From: Branchipolynoe longqiensis | Taxonomy: Eukaryota; Annelida; Polychaeta; Phyllodocida; Polynoidae | Assembly (NCBI GenBank): GCA_030323885.1 | Contig: CM059186.1 | Location: 150,448,407-150,512,406, forward strand | Reading direction: 5' to 3' | Length of the DNA: 64,000 nt | Shown here: positions 30,500-41,335 of the stretch, in pieces | Numbering within the stretch: position 1 is the stretch's first letter | How the letters are laid out: each line of letters opens with the position of its first letter | Translations under genes and position numbers: made by a program | The notes under the pieces: model-generated | Told to the model about the DNA's origin: nothing | The model's database searches: none | What the model saw: only the letters and a program-made list of their open reading frames with translations

Positions 30500-33170
30500 A
30501 GGAGGATGGTTTATTAAATAGGCTGCTGCAGCATAGGTTGCGTGCCTGGTCGGCTTGGGAAATTCGGCCGGGGCTGGCTGGGTCGTCCAGCCTGCTTAGA
30601 GCATCGCAAATTACATTATCGTTGCTCCCGATGAATACTGAGGAGAACTCAAAGTTTTTCTCTGAGGCGATCCAGAACAGCCGTCTGAGGTAGTACATGA
30701 CCTCTGGACTTTTTGAACGGCCTGAGTTAAGTGCGGCCATGACTGTGGTGCTGTCCGTGACCATGACAACTGCGCAGTCCTGCCATAGGCTACCCCACCT
30801 TAGCGCCGCGGCATAGGCCGCCCACATCTCTCTCACGTTAATGTGCGCCGACGAGCTGTGCTCGTCCGGCGGAGTGTGGTGGTGGCCGAGGATGCATTTT
30901 AAGCGTAAGTTGTCTGTGTCACCGAAGGCGCCTGCAAACCAGTCGCTACCATGGAGAGCCCCGAAACCATAATTAGAGGCATCGCTGTATGTGGCCAGGT
31001 GTTCGGCGAAAGATCCCAGGATTTTCGCCTTCCCATTGAAACTGGCGGCAAAGTCAAACCACCATTCAATGTCCTCCCTAAAACCACAGGAGAGCCTGAC
31101 TTTGAAGTGGGGTTCCCTGACGCTGTTAATGGTGTCATATATGCGCCGACAGAAGGTCCTGCCCCCCTTAACTACCTTGCTGCAATGAGCCAGCAGCCCC
31201 CCGAGACTCTCCAACTCTTTTCGGGTCACCTTGCGGCGGCCTCTTACCTCACTCAGGACCTTATTTAACCTTATGAGCTTGTCCTCTGGGAGCCGCATTT
31301 CTAACTCGACTGAGTCGATAATGATCCCCAGGAAGCGGGCTGCGGTGCTAGGCGAAGCGAGCTTCCCAAAGCTTATGAAAAACCGCAGTCTTCTGAGAAT
31401 AGCCATGACCACCTCCTGCTCTCTGCAGCCTTCCGTCATCGTTCCGCTCACTATGCAGAAGTCATCGAGATAATTGATGACCCTGGTCACCCCCTCCCGC
31501 ACCGCACATCTTACCACAAAGTCAGAGATTTTGCTAAAAACATACGGGCTAGAGGAGAGCCCCATGCATAGTCTGTTATCTTTCATATAGGTGCAGCCCC
31601 CGCCTGCTTCAAATAGCCAGTGCAATCCCTGTCTCTCTCGGTCCCGGGGATGGATGCAGACCGCCCGGTAAGCATCCTTAATATCTACCGTGGCCATATA
31701 GTCGCCCCTCTCCATTACGTCTGCGACAGTGTCGACGCTCTTATAGGAGAACTTCACGCACACCTGGTCAGTACAAGTGTTAACGGAAGCGCCTGCGGGA
31801 CAGCTGCAGTCTACAATAGTCCTGTTGCCTCCATCATCCTTTGGGACACAGAACATGTGGTGAATGCAAGTAGGGGGGTCATCAACTACAGAGACGCATC
31901 CCCTGTCTACCTCCGCATTAAGTTTATTTGTAATAGCACGTCTCTCATCCGGGTTGCGGGTGCGCCTGCAGCTTGGGTTATAGGCTAAGGTGCAGTCAGG
32001 GTTTATAACGCTAAAACCGAAAACCATCCCAGTTAGGATGTATTGGGCGTCAGGATCGGAGTCCCCCCTGAGGAAGAGCTCACTAAAAACCCTGCATGGG
32101 CGAAGTTGGGCAGTACAGCCCGCTATCTTAAATACACATGAGCAGGTGCCCTGAGAACAATTATTATGTACATCAAAGTGTCGGGAGGATTTTGGGCCCT
32201 CCCAGACTGTCACCTGCAGCTTACCCTCATTATAGATCACAGACAGCCAGTCCCCCACCCCCTTTTCAGATTCCCAGCCAGTAATCCTGCCAGAAGGGGG
32301 GCGGTCACTGTCTCTGCTATTGTCACTGGCGTCGGGTGCATGGATTATTCTGCCACTGTGATTTCCATCATTAGCCATCCCTGTCTCGGCATAGACATTC
32401 CCGCTCATGTGTGCGCAGTGATTAGCGCTCACTAGGACATCTGAGTGGCCGCTGTCTCCCCCGCTGTGTGTGCAAAGATTAGCGTAGGCGTCCCCACCAC
32501 CCCTGGTGGCGCAGTCACAACAGCTACCGTCACAGGTTATTTTCCCGCCCTTTCCATCCATGATAGCGTCCCCCACCCTACTCCGGGTCGCACTGCTTAG
32601 ATGCGCGGTATTGTCAATTATCGCTAAATTGCTATGTATCTGAGGGCCCGCCCCAACTGCCCTGTTTATCGCGCAGTCGCCCTTAATTTTAAATGTGTCG
32701 TTTATATTGCTTACATAGGGGGCTACTCTACCGTTTATACTGTGGGCGTCCCTCACGATACTGGTGTTCATCACATTTTTATCGATCATGCTTTCACTAC
32801 CATCCGTGCCGCCCCTGAAACATGTATCAACAATGGTGGCATGGTGGTCTCCCCCCCCTTCGCCCGAATCCCCTTTATTAGTAAAGAGAGGGTCAACTAT
32901 TGGGACGAATGCAGCATCATCAGTGCCACCCCCAAGGCCAGCCATACCAACATGTTTAATATCAAACGAGACAGGTTCAACAACAGAGTTCTTCGTACTG
33001 ATTATATTATAGCGTTTTCCGTCAGCACCTTCTGCAATGGAAACATGGTCATCCCAGGCGCTGGTTATCGCACCACCCACATCGTTACTTATGAGCTGAG
33101 CATTTATATCGACAATGGATCCGTGGTCATCTCTGGCGCTGTTTATCGCACCACCCACATTATTTATCAA
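30306..33170 (-). CDS. Reverse transcriptase-RNase H of the Ngaro-like element
   Basis: 954 residues. Residues 1-~330 are low-similarity and repetitive (two VGGAI-SA-DDH-SI units at the start, many DNA-level GDG/HSG words). RT from ~430: VDRGCVSVVDDP, YMATVDIKDAYRAVCI with the first catalytic Asp, LCMGLSSSPYVFSK, and INYLDDF near 565 with the catalytic DD. RNase H: YSDAS, NVREMWA, VTDSTTV and CDALSRL supply D-E-D-D. No protease or methylase is visible. The C-terminal ~60 residues run antiparallel-free into the recombinase region in another frame, so the true stop use may differ. It starts 88 bp after the gag stop; how it is translated is unknown. Confidence 0.87.
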   Translation of the reverse strand: MINNVGGAINSARDDHGSIVDINAQLISNDVGGAITSAWDDHVSIAEGADGKRYNIISTKNSVVEPVSFDIKHVGMAGLGGGTDDAAFVPIVDPLFTNKGDSGEGGGDHHATIVDTCFRGGTDGSESMIDKNVMNTSIVRDAHSINGRVAPYVSNINDTFKIKGDCAINRAVGAGPQIHSNLAIIDNTAHLSSATRSRVGDAIMDGKGGKITCDGSCCDCATRGGGDAYANLCTHSGGDSGHSDVLVSANHCAHMSGNVYAETGMANDGNHSGRIIHAPDASDNSRDSDRPPSGRITGWESEKGVGDWLSVIYNEGKLQVTVWEGPKSSRHFDVHNNCSQGTCSCVFKIAGCTAQLRPCRVFSELFLRGDSDPDAQYILTGMVFGFSVINPDCTLAYNPSCRRTRNPDERRAITNKLNAEVDRGCVSVVDDPPTCIHHMFCVPKDDGGNRTIVDCSCPAGASVNTCTDQVCVKFSYKSVDTVADVMERGDYMATVDIKDAYRAVCIHPRDRERQGLHWLFEAGGGCTYMKDNRLCMGLSSSPYVFSKISDFVVRCAVREGVTRVINYLDDFCIVSGTMTEGCREQEVVMAILRRLRFFISFGKLASPSTAARFLGIIIDSVELEMRLPEDKLIRLNKVLSEVRGRRKVTRKELESLGGLLAHCSKVVKGGRTFCRRIYDTINSVREPHFKVRLSCGFREDIEWWFDFAASFNGKAKILGSFAEHLATYSDASNYGFGALHGSDWFAGAFGDTDNLRLKCILGHHHTPPDEHSSSAHINVREMWAAYAAALRWGSLWQDCAVVMVTDSTTVMAALNSGRSKSPEVMYYLRRLFWIASEKNFEFSSVFIGSNDNVICDALSRLDDPASPGRISQADQARNLCCSSLFNKPSSFDCRGGAAAEREADLPEQVIRPQLDSDPGGPGKEIPGVCDRLLGDAQPVPLPAGTGGTLCLLAC

Positions 33171-33257
33171 CTGGGCGTTTATGTCGGCACTGCCAATCTT
33201 GTTGTCAGACCCCTCCCCTGTGCTCCTGGCACTCGGCTGGCGGGGGGATCTGACCGG

Positions 33258-34298
33258 TCAGTCCCGGGTACATTTGTAGCCCTTATGGGATCGACTGCCG
33301 CACTTGCTACAGCTATGTGCGTAACCACAGTTCTCATTGGAGCGGGTACATCCCCCTTCCTTATTCCAGTGGTAGCAGGCGCGCTTGTTCCCACTCACAT
33401 TAGCACTACGTCTAGCACCCGAGGCGGGTCCCTTCTTACTCTTCAACTGATCCGAGCCATAGTGTATCACGCTTGCCCCTTGAAAAGCCTCGGTGAAGGC
33501 GGCGAAGCCATGCTCCTCCGCCTTCTTCCTTATAGCCGTGTCGTACGACACATGTGCGGTGTCCTTAAATTCGTCCGCCATAGCGCGCACGGCAAGGAAA
33601 TGGGTATGCTCCAAGAAAGCGCGGTAGTCTTTCTTGGATAAGGTGTCTATGTTCATGCACCAGAGGGAGGAGGCAGCAATTAGTTCAAGGGGGTTCAGTT
33701 TTCTAACGTCTTTGCTCACAACAGTGAATTTCTGAAGGGACCACTTACTTCTTTGCCTCCTGGTGCTACTGCTCGAACGACTTCTGGAGCTGGAGTGGCT
33801 GTGGCGACGACACCTCCTTCCCCGCGATCGGTGGCGCGACCTCGTCCCGTACGTGGAGTGTTCCTCCCCGCCCGTGTCCTGCTGCACCTTGAGTTCCTTG
33901 TCCTCCCGGTCCGCCTTGGGTAGGCTGGACCGTCGTCCGCCCTCCACCTCCGCTGATCTTCCCGCTTCTGCCTCGTGTGCCCTCCGGCCCATCCGCTTCG
34001 ACCTCAGTTTCCTCAGCTCCTCACGCTGGTCCTCCAGACCCGCCAGTTCCTCCGCCATCCTCATTTCATGCACCTCCGCCCTCGTCTCCTCCAACCGCTC
34101 TTCAATCGACAGGGACTGCATCTCGGATGTCAGTCCTGTCTCCTGCTTGGTTTTAGCCATCCTGTCTGCTGAGGCACTCCGTGACAGGCGTGCGTTCTGG
34201 CCTTCCGTTGCCTCTGTGTTTCTCTGAACGCGGGTGCAGGTTTCCAGGTCCCCTTCCTTGTGAGGGGAGCCGCAGAGAGCACAGTAGGGGTCAGACAT
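33258..34298 (-). CDS. Gag-like protein of the Ngaro-like element
   Basis: 346 residues. The N-terminus has a CALCG ... TC knuckle; residues ~60-110 are a Glu/Arg-rich coiled coil, then an Arg/Ser-rich stretch (SRSRSSSS) around 165-185. A conserved globular part (ELIAASSLWCMNID ... AFLEHTHFLAVRAMADEF) follows. The C-terminus has two zinc-binding clusters, CYHWNKEGGCTRSNENCGY-H and CSKCGSRSHKGYKC. This is the layout of gag in DIRS-order elements: an RNA-binding coat protein. Confidence 0.82.
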   Translation of the reverse strand: MSDPYCALCGSPHKEGDLETCTRVQRNTEATEGQNARLSRSASADRMAKTKQETGLTSEMQSLSIEERLEETRAEVHEMRMAEELAGLEDQREELRKLRSKRMGRRAHEAEAGRSAEVEGGRRSSLPKADREDKELKVQQDTGGEEHSTYGTRSRHRSRGRRCRRHSHSSSRSRSSSSTRRQRSKWSLQKFTVVSKDVRKLNPLELIAASSLWCMNIDTLSKKDYRAFLEHTHFLAVRAMADEFKDTAHVSYDTAIRKKAEEHGFAAFTEAFQGASVIHYGSDQLKSKKGPASGARRSANVSGNKRACYHWNKEGGCTRSNENCGYAHSCSKCGSRSHKGYKCTRD

Positions 34299-34370
34299 CG
34301 GCGGCGCAGGCGGCGGCGCGGTGGTAGGGGTGGTGGTAGGGGTGGAGGTGGAGGTGCTGCTTGGTCAAAC

Positions 34371-34404
34371 TCTCGGGCGCAAGTGACAGTGTAGCGTCCA
34401 GGCT
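34371..34404 (-). repeat. Ngaro split direct repeat A1
   Basis: 5' terminal repeat; CTCTCGGGCGCAAGTGACAG ... GCGTCCAGG. Outside it lies a (GA) run. Confidence 0.82.
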
Positions 34405-34741
34405 TTGTAGTCTAAAGAGAGAGAGAGAGAGATATTTATGGATAGGGGACCTTGAATATATATATCAATATAAGGGACTTTATAATCATCCCTTACTTAA
34501 AATGAGATATGTATTATAAATATATAAATATATGTGTTGATATAAATATATATAAATATAGTATATATATAATATGTACATACATATATAATATATACAC
34601 ATATAATATATATATATGCATAATTTATATAAACATCTTTGGTGAGTCTGGTACAGGCAGAGGAACGGTTAGAGAGGTGGACCCACGTAGATAGCGCCAC
34701 CAGTTGAGTTGGTAGTGTTGCAGATCGAGGCAATCAAAGAC
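34405..34741. other. AT-rich spacer with (GA)n and (TA)n
   Basis: (GA)8 at 34417-34431 and TATA-rich sequence at 34450-34630. No gene. Confidence 0.5.
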
Positions 34742-34744
34742 TAA

Positions 34745-35048
34745 AGGCTACATTCCTTACACGCGGTATGCGGCATGCGAAGGCGAATGCGGCAAAAAAT
34801 CGAAAAGAATCTAAGACAATGGGGGTGATTCCATGTGTCCGAATGCGAATACGAATGCGAATGCGGCAACTGAATCGGTCCATGTAGCCATCGGTGTGGC
34901 ATGCAAATGCGTTTGGCATAGAAAACAGTGTTAGAGAAACCTGACACTATGTGTGGGTGTGGGTGTGGGTGTGGGTGTGGGTGAAAGGACCCAACCTGTT
35001 CGCATGCCGCATTCGCATGCCGCATACCGCGTGTAAGGAATCCTAGCT
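34745..35048. mobile_element. Foldback MITE, family E
   Basis: Ends AGGCTACATTCCTTACACGC and GCGTGTAAGGAATCCTAGCT, flanked by TAA (34742-34744, 35049-35051). The inside consists of GCATGCGAATGCGGCA variants on both strands and (GTGTGG)n. A related right arm lies at 35200-35238. Confidence 0.8.
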
Positions 35049-35051
35049 TAA

Positions 35052-35760
35052 GGTGCGTGTTTACAGAACCCCCATTATGTATACTCTTATAATTCTTATA
35101 TATCACATACATATTCATAGATATGGGGATATTTTGGGTAAGGGACCTTTCAACCGCACACCACACGCACACACGCACAAATGAGACACATCGCTTACCA
35201 ATGATGCACATCACATGTCGCACTGCGCGTTAATGGAATTTCAGCTTTAGGTGAATTCGTTTGTCACGTCAAGCATTCATTAACTAGGCTGGTGCTCGGT
35301 CCCACTGCTCCCAGGCCACCGGTGATCAGCTGATGGTCCAACCCCCCTCGCGCCCCACCTCCGGTTCACCCACCCACACCCACACCATCTCTATCTCTCT
35401 GCTCACTGCGGGTTGAGTAGAGCTGATGTGTCAGCAATACAAACAAACTAGCCTAGTATTTTTGCAAAGCGTATCCTAACCCGACTCAAGATTGTATATG
35501 AACACTGGTGATTTGATCGGTGACTAGATGTCATTGTTGATGTGTGGGGCTTAGTACAAAAAGCTCGAAATCCCCTGGTAATCAAATTACAATAGTATGT
35601 ATTTGATTTTTTTTTGTTTTAAGAAGCTAAATTAACTAACCTGTTTTTGTTTCATTGTTTCAGTTGATAAAATTTGATGCTTTCATCGGACTAGGCAGAT
35701 TTATGAAGTGCACCAGTATCTAAGTTGGCTATGCAGATTGAAAACTAGTTAAGTGTTAAT
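35052..35760. other. Spacer; E-like arm and rearranged family A scrap
   Basis: An E-type arm at 35200-35238 (GCGCGTTAATGGAATTTCAGCT) and scrambled family A pieces at 35650-35755. No coding signal. Confidence 0.45.
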
Positions 35761-38560
35761 GACAATGGTGGAGCCCGCGACGTCCTCGGGGAGGCGGGCC
35801 CGGAGGACACCACCAGCTCGTGGATGCTGAGGAGCGGGGGCGAAACGCCTCAGAGTACTCTTGCACATCTGGTAGGAGAGTAGCCCCCCACCCCCGGTAA
35901 GGCAGGAGTCACACTTTATCACCAGGTGGCGGACCTCGGGCACACGGAGGAGGTGTAGGCCGTTCGAGGCGCGGCCGTAGAGGGAGAACCACCTGAGCTC
36001 ACGGCAAGGTTCCTCCCCGAGGGGGAGGGAGGCGGCCCCATAGCAGCTGTGGAGGGCGCTGAGGAGGCGGCCCATGAACTTCCTTGCGGGGAGGATGCAG
36101 CTGCCGACGTGGTTGAGGCGCCCGAGGACGCCTGGAGCTCATGGCGCCCAATGGTGCGTTGGTCAATCCGAGCCTCGCAGTCGGCAACAAAGGCCTCAAC
36201 AATGCCGATAGTCATGGCCTCACTATCAAGAGCGAAGCCGAGCTAGGTGAGGTGGACCGCTGGGGGGTGGCACTTCCCGGGGGAGACCTCGAGACCGAGG
36301 GTGGCTGCCAGGTTGATGAAGGCGTCGAATGCCTGGGGGACCCTCACATAGGTCCGGTCGCAGCCCATGTAATCATCCACATACACAAGGTAGTGGAAGC
36401 CCTCACGCTGGAGGATCCATGTGACGGCTTCGGTGACCCCGACACAGGCGGCCCCCGAGGACCGGCAGCCAAAGGGGAGGGCGAGGTCCACGTAGGTGCC
36501 ACCATCCAGGGTGATGCCATAGAGGGGGCAGGCGAGGGGGTCAGCCTGGGGCTGACGGTAGACCCGAGAGATGTCAGCCGTCCACATGTAAGCGCCGACT
36601 CCCTCCCAGAGGAGGTGGCATCCCATGTCCGCAATGCAGGGAAGCCTGTAGGTGTGCGGCTTCCCAAGGTACTCACGGCGGGGGATGCCAGAGTTGACAT
36701 TGCCTCCGAGAGGGTAGGACAAGTTGACGATGACCCTCCTCTTCCCTGGGTCGGACTTGGGCCACGGCCCTGTGGGCCAGCTCAGTGCTGATGAAGTCCC
36801 GGAGGTGCAACTCGTGCTCGCAAGCCTCCAGGTGGTTGTTGTAGGTGGGGCAACGGGGCGCCGGTGGAGTAGTTCACGGAGAAGCCAAACTCCAGCAGGT
36901 CGACCATGGCGAGGTTTGATAGTCCCGGAGGCAGGCTCGCCAGAGCGGGATGTGGAGGGCTGAGTGAAGGGGGATACGGGCGGCCAAAAAATTAGGGAGG
37001 CCCGCATCGTGGAGGGTGTGTAGGCCCGGGTGAAGGTGGGGTACTGGGCCCACACCTCGCCAGAGGTGTGGGGGCCAGATGGAGAGGAGGGTGGGGCAGT
37101 ATTTGTGTGGGGTGGGGCCGCATGAGGGAGTGGCGAAGAGGGTGTCCTGGACAGCAGGGTCGACCACGTCCGCAACCAGTTCTCTAAGGTCGCTGGGGAG
37201 GGGGTGGGTGGGGGCGGGGGCGGAGGTCCGGTGGGGGACAGAGAGGGGTCGCCAAACTCGCCAGGGCTGCTGGGGAAGGCAAGCTCGAAGTCGGGCTCGG
37301 CCGGGGCGATGGAGTGGAAGCCGGTGAGGCGGCCTATGTAAGCAGTGTCGCGCCGGGGCGCCATGGGGGTGGCGGCGGTGGGGGCGCCGGGAGGGGTGGT
37401 GGGAGGAGGGCGGGTGGCGGCCAGAGCCTTCCACGCACCCCGCCCCGCCCAGGTGGAAGGCAGGAGGGGGAGCCGGGTCGGGAGGGCGGGGGGAGGACAG
37501 GGGCGGGTCCGGCAACATCTGGCGGCGCAGCCTGGCGGCTGGTTGCAGCGACTTTAGGCTGAGTTGCGGCATCTGGGTTTGCCAGGGTGGTGATGGCCGT
37601 TGGGGGGTGTGCCTGGCGACTGGCGGTGGGCGCGGCAGCTGCTGGTGGCATGATGATGTCACAGTAGGGGGTGTAATGGAGCCGCGTGGTGGGCCCGGCA
37701 GCACGTCAGAGATTATGGCGTAATCTCTGGTGGCAGGGGTGATACGATCATGGTGCGTGGCGGCATCTGAGGGCGTGGCGGCATCTGAGGGCATGGCGGC
37801 ATCTGGCAGCGGTGTGGCGACTTATGGCAGTTGGCCGCCGACATCTCAGAAGGCGGGGGTATCGGGGGTGATATAGCCAATGTTGAAGGTGGCAACGTGG
37901 AGGCCCCGGGGGGGGGGGGCGGACAAGCTGCGGCGGGGCCCCTGGGAAGGGGGCCGTGGCGAGGGTGATAGCCCCCTGGGGGGCGGGGGCGGCATGGGGC
38001 CGGCAATGGCCCACCACATCAGAGACGGAGCCGCAGTCGGGTGGGCTGAGTGCTGGATCAAAAATTTGCCGAGGGACCGCCCACCATCGCACGCTCACGG
38101 CTCTTCTTTGTATAGCACACAGCCTCGCTGTGAGCCATGAGGATGCGCCTGATGTTTGCGTAGTAGGCCCTGGTCGCCGGGCGCCTTGCCGGGGGCCATG
38201 CGGTCAGATGAGGCAGGGTCGCAGTTCCACGCGGTGCATGGGGCGCCATAGGCCTCTTTCATGTAAGGGGTGCACGTCGGCCTGGGAGGTGCGGGGCTGG
38301 CCTCTGGTGCGGGCCAACTCGGTGGCCCGGGAGGAGGATGTGGAGCCCGTGGCGGCCGCCGAGGGGGCGGTGAGGGCTTCGAGGCTGATGGCGTTGATCG
38401 TGATGGGATCGTGCCATCCTTCAGGGAGCCTACCGTCCGCGATCCAAGTAAAGATCGTCTCGGAGTACCGTCGGATGGTAGGCCAGGGAATGGTCAGGTT
38501 GTCCCAGGGAATGGTCAGGTTGTCCCTCAGCACAGTCAGGGTGTGGTGCGTGGTATTTAT
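35761..38560 (-). pseudogene. Decayed DIRS-order retroelement (gag, RT, RNase H)
   Basis: A relative of the element at 59.3-64 kb in the opposite orientation, with many frameshifts. The gag end has WPTIRRYSETIFTWIADGRL (compare WPTCLAWSEKVFNMIDDGRL there). The RT frame (36243-37364) has RVIVNLSYPLGGNVNSGI, AYMWTADISRVYRQPQ, ALPFGCRSSGAACVG and LVYVDDYMG with the catalytic DD. Downstream, RHLVIKCDSCLTGGGGLLS is the first RNase H motif. Between lies a Pro-rich GC-rich stretch (37.1-38.0 kb), as in the other element. No recombinase part remains. The 5' side stops at a family D foldback element. Confidence 0.8.
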
Positions 38561-38573
38561 GGAGCGTTCTTTA

Positions 38574-39189
38574 AGGGGCTGTCAGATTATGACGCATCTC
38601 GCAAACGTGTGGCTAACGTGTAAAATCACTTTTTTACGTCAAGATGCGTCAAACTTTTCGGTGCGGAGGGGCAAAGTTGGACGTATACATAGCGTATGGC
38701 CAACGTATGGCTAATGTGCCTCTTGGCGAAAAACACTAGAATTACGCTCACGGTACTTTCGCAGAACGCCGGTGAAAGTTATATACGTTACTCGATCGCC
38801 AGAACTATGCCTCATATGTTACATATGTCAAGAACGTACGTTATCCATACGTTATCCATACGTTGTCAGTACGCGGACTGTACGTTTCCACTGCCAACAT
38901 AGGTCAATGTAGTGCAATGTAGTTAACAACGTATGTCCAACGTACATCTAACATACATTGACATACACCCAACGTATACATAACATACGGCCGACGTAAC
39001 ACCGATACGTTGTTGTACTTAGAAAGTTTTGTGCATGCGCAAAACTTTCACGACCCCCTAACGAGCATCGACATACATCGACGTACGCATAACAAATGTG
39101 TACCGCATTACGACGCATCCCGCCATAGCGGCAAAAAATCACTTGCATCAGCGTACATTTGCCCGATGTGTCGTAATGTGACAGCTCCT
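38574..39189. mobile_element. Foldback/Tourist-like MITE, family D (second copy)
   Basis: Ends AGGGGCTGTCAGATTATGAC and ATGTGACAGCTCCT with TTA on both sides (38571-38573, 39190-39192). Inside: CATACGTT, ACGTATGGC and CGACGTAC words on both strands. It sits at the broken 5' edge of the retroelement remnant. Confidence 0.78.
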
Positions 39190-39192
39190 TTA

Positions 39193-39479
39193 GCACACAC
39201 AGTGTGCACAAATATAATATGCACTGCAGATTTGTTTAACCCGATACACTGACAGCTAGCCGGGCAATGTTTCATCCAACCTATATCGCACGAGGCCTCG
39301 GGGGGGGCAGTGTGTGTGTTAGGGCCGGAGAAACGGGAGCACAAGTCCGGGTTCAACGAGTACAAACCCGGCGCACCCAGGGGTGGGTATGGGCGCGTGG
39401 GGTGGGGGTCGGGCTGGTGGCAGGCAAGCAATCATATCAGGAGTCAACAGAATCGTCGAAACCAGCGAAAAAAACAATT
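39193..39479. other. Spacer without recognised feature
   Basis: GC-rich, short G runs; no coding signal. Confidence 0.35.
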
Positions 39480-40035
39480 CACGCGCACACAACGCTCTCT
39501 CTCCCTCTCTCAGGCTGCCACGGTCTCTTTGTATGGGTCTCCCTCTGTACTCTCTGTGTCTGTCACGCTGTCACTGTCTCGCTCCCCCTGTCTGTCACGC
39601 TGTCCCTGTCTCTAGCTCTCTCCCTCGGTCTCTCACGGTGTCCCTGTCTCTTCGCCTGGCACTCTTAAGTCCCTCTCTGCTCTCTCTCTCTCTGTCTCAC
39701 ACTGTCCCTGTCTCTTTGTATGTGTATCCCTCTCTCCTCCTCTCTGTCTCTCACGCTGTCCCTGTCTGTCTCGCTCTGTCTCTCACGATGTCCATGTCTC
39801 TCTCCCTCTGTCTCTCACGCTGTCCGTCTCTTTGTCTGGCTCTCTTAGTCTTTGTCTGGCTCTCTCCAACTTTGTTCTCTCTATCTCCCCCCCCCCCTTC
39901 TCTCTTTCCCTTTCTTTGTCTGTCTGTCTCTCTCTCTCTGTCTGTCTCTCGCGCTCTCGCTCCCTCCCTGTCCCCCTCCCTCCCTGTCTCCCTCCATCCC
40001 TGTCCCCCTCCCTCCCTTCCCCCCCCCCCCCCTTC
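39480..40035 (+). repeat. CT-rich low-complexity tract
   Basis: Degenerate repeats of CTCTCTGTCTCTCACGCTGTCCCTGT ended by C14 (40019-40032); any open frame here is compositional. Confidence 0.85.
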
Positions 40036-40036
40036 T

Positions 40037-40390
40037 GAATAGTCTGATGAAAACATCACATTTTCAAAGCCAAAATAATTATCTAGATTTGATTCTACAT
40101 ATCTAATTTAGATAATGAGCACCTGTTATACATTTTCCACCATATAGAAGGAAATACTGAGGCAATTTAATAGAACCCATTACTGCAGAAGCTTATGGTG
40201 TCAAGAGTTTTGGCGTGCTTGCCAACATTAATTCTGCATGGTTGCACTTCAAATAACGGTATCTGAAAAGTTCCCATTTAAGATAAAAGTTACTTCAGAC
40301 AAAGGTAAGGTAAATTATAATGATCAACCTAATATATTTATCTTTAAAAAATGGCAGAAACCTAAAACCATCGGACTATGCAACTTTAAG
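40037..40390 (-). mobile_element. TTAA MITE (family A)
   Basis: Left end AATAGTCTGATGAAAACATC, right end CATCGGACTATGCAACTTTA; almost full length. Confidence 0.72.
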
Positions 40391-40779
40391 CTTTGTTTGC
40401 TTATTTTATTTGTCAAAGGTTGTTTATACACAGGTGTGCGTATATGTGTGTCAATATATTCCCACCTTCCACTGTCTCCCTCCACATGGGGTTACAAGGG
40501 TAGAAGAAAAATGCAATTGCAATTCATGTCACTTTCCTCTCAAATCATTTTTAAAATAAGAGAAAAACAAGTGGTCCCTCTATTATACCAACTTAGGCAG
40601 AGCGTACAGATTTGTAGCCATACTATGTATTTCATTTCTCAGAAGCAAACTAATTAGGGACCGTGCAGAAAATACGCCACACCCATTTTCACCGTCCCCC
40701 AGTAGATACCGCTAAAACAACCTTAGAACCCCCTCCCCCGGCAAAAGCGACCTGTCACACTCGGTCATTCCTCTCGCCC

Positions 40780-41335
40780 TAGATTGGGGTTTTATGTCCT
40801 AGCACTATAGGAGGTCTTATCAGGAGGGAAACTGATTTATGAGTGTGCTGTCATGGCGACTTTATCATGCCCTACTGTAAGAAAACAGACATCGTTTCGC
40901 TCCAATAATATTCAAAAGTTCGGGGTGGGAGTTTCCAATGTTATGTGGAGGGGTGCGGGTAGGGGCCGGGTGAAAGATGATTTAAAAAAGAAAAGGGGGC
41001 GGGGTTATGTGACACTAGCTCCAGCCCCACCCCTATGTCACACTTAATATGCTCAGCTGAACACCCATCCACCCTCCTCACCGTGACGTATTTTGTACGC
41101 TCCTGTTATTAATGATCTTTTATTTCTTTGATTGGGATTTATGTCCTAGTAACATCTAAGATGATATCAGGATGGGCACCGACTTGTGGCAATACATACT
41201 TATGGTGACCTTATAGTTATAGTGCTACCCCACTGGGAGACCATGTCACTGGTACCATGAACCTGATATCTCACTCAGTCACATAGACATGATATTGGAC
41301 AACCAGTCCCTTCTGTTTTGGGGCTGGTTGGTCAC
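40780..41335 (-). repeat. Two S1 SINE fragments
   Basis: 40780-40892 (TTTTATGTCCTAGCACTATA ...) and 41135-41335 (ATGTCCTAGTAACATCTAAG ... GATATCTCACTCAGTCAC). Both lack the tRNA head. Confidence 0.65.

Larger units (their letters stand above)
29056..34404 (-). mobile_element. Ngaro-like tyrosine-recombinase retrotransposon
   Basis: Order on the minus strand: repeat A1 (34404-34371), gag, RT/RNase H, tyrosine recombinase, B1 (29442-29359), A2 (29197-29163), B2 (29139-29056). Split direct repeats A1..B1-A2-B2 without a methyltransferase frame are the Ngaro arrangement; DIRS proper has inverted ends. About 5.3 kb, GC-rich against AT-rich surroundings. All three frames are still open, so the copy is young. 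C14 and G-rich runs lie between A2 and B1. The outer limits are inferred from the repeats. Confidence 0.85.

Noticed and set aside
32634..33641. Host gene on the plus strand
   Set aside because: Antisense to gag/pol with intact RT and gag motifs; no motif of its own. Kept only as a low-interest observation.
39267..40042. Ser/Leu-rich proteins
   Set aside because: CT-rich low-complexity DNA is open in several frames at once.
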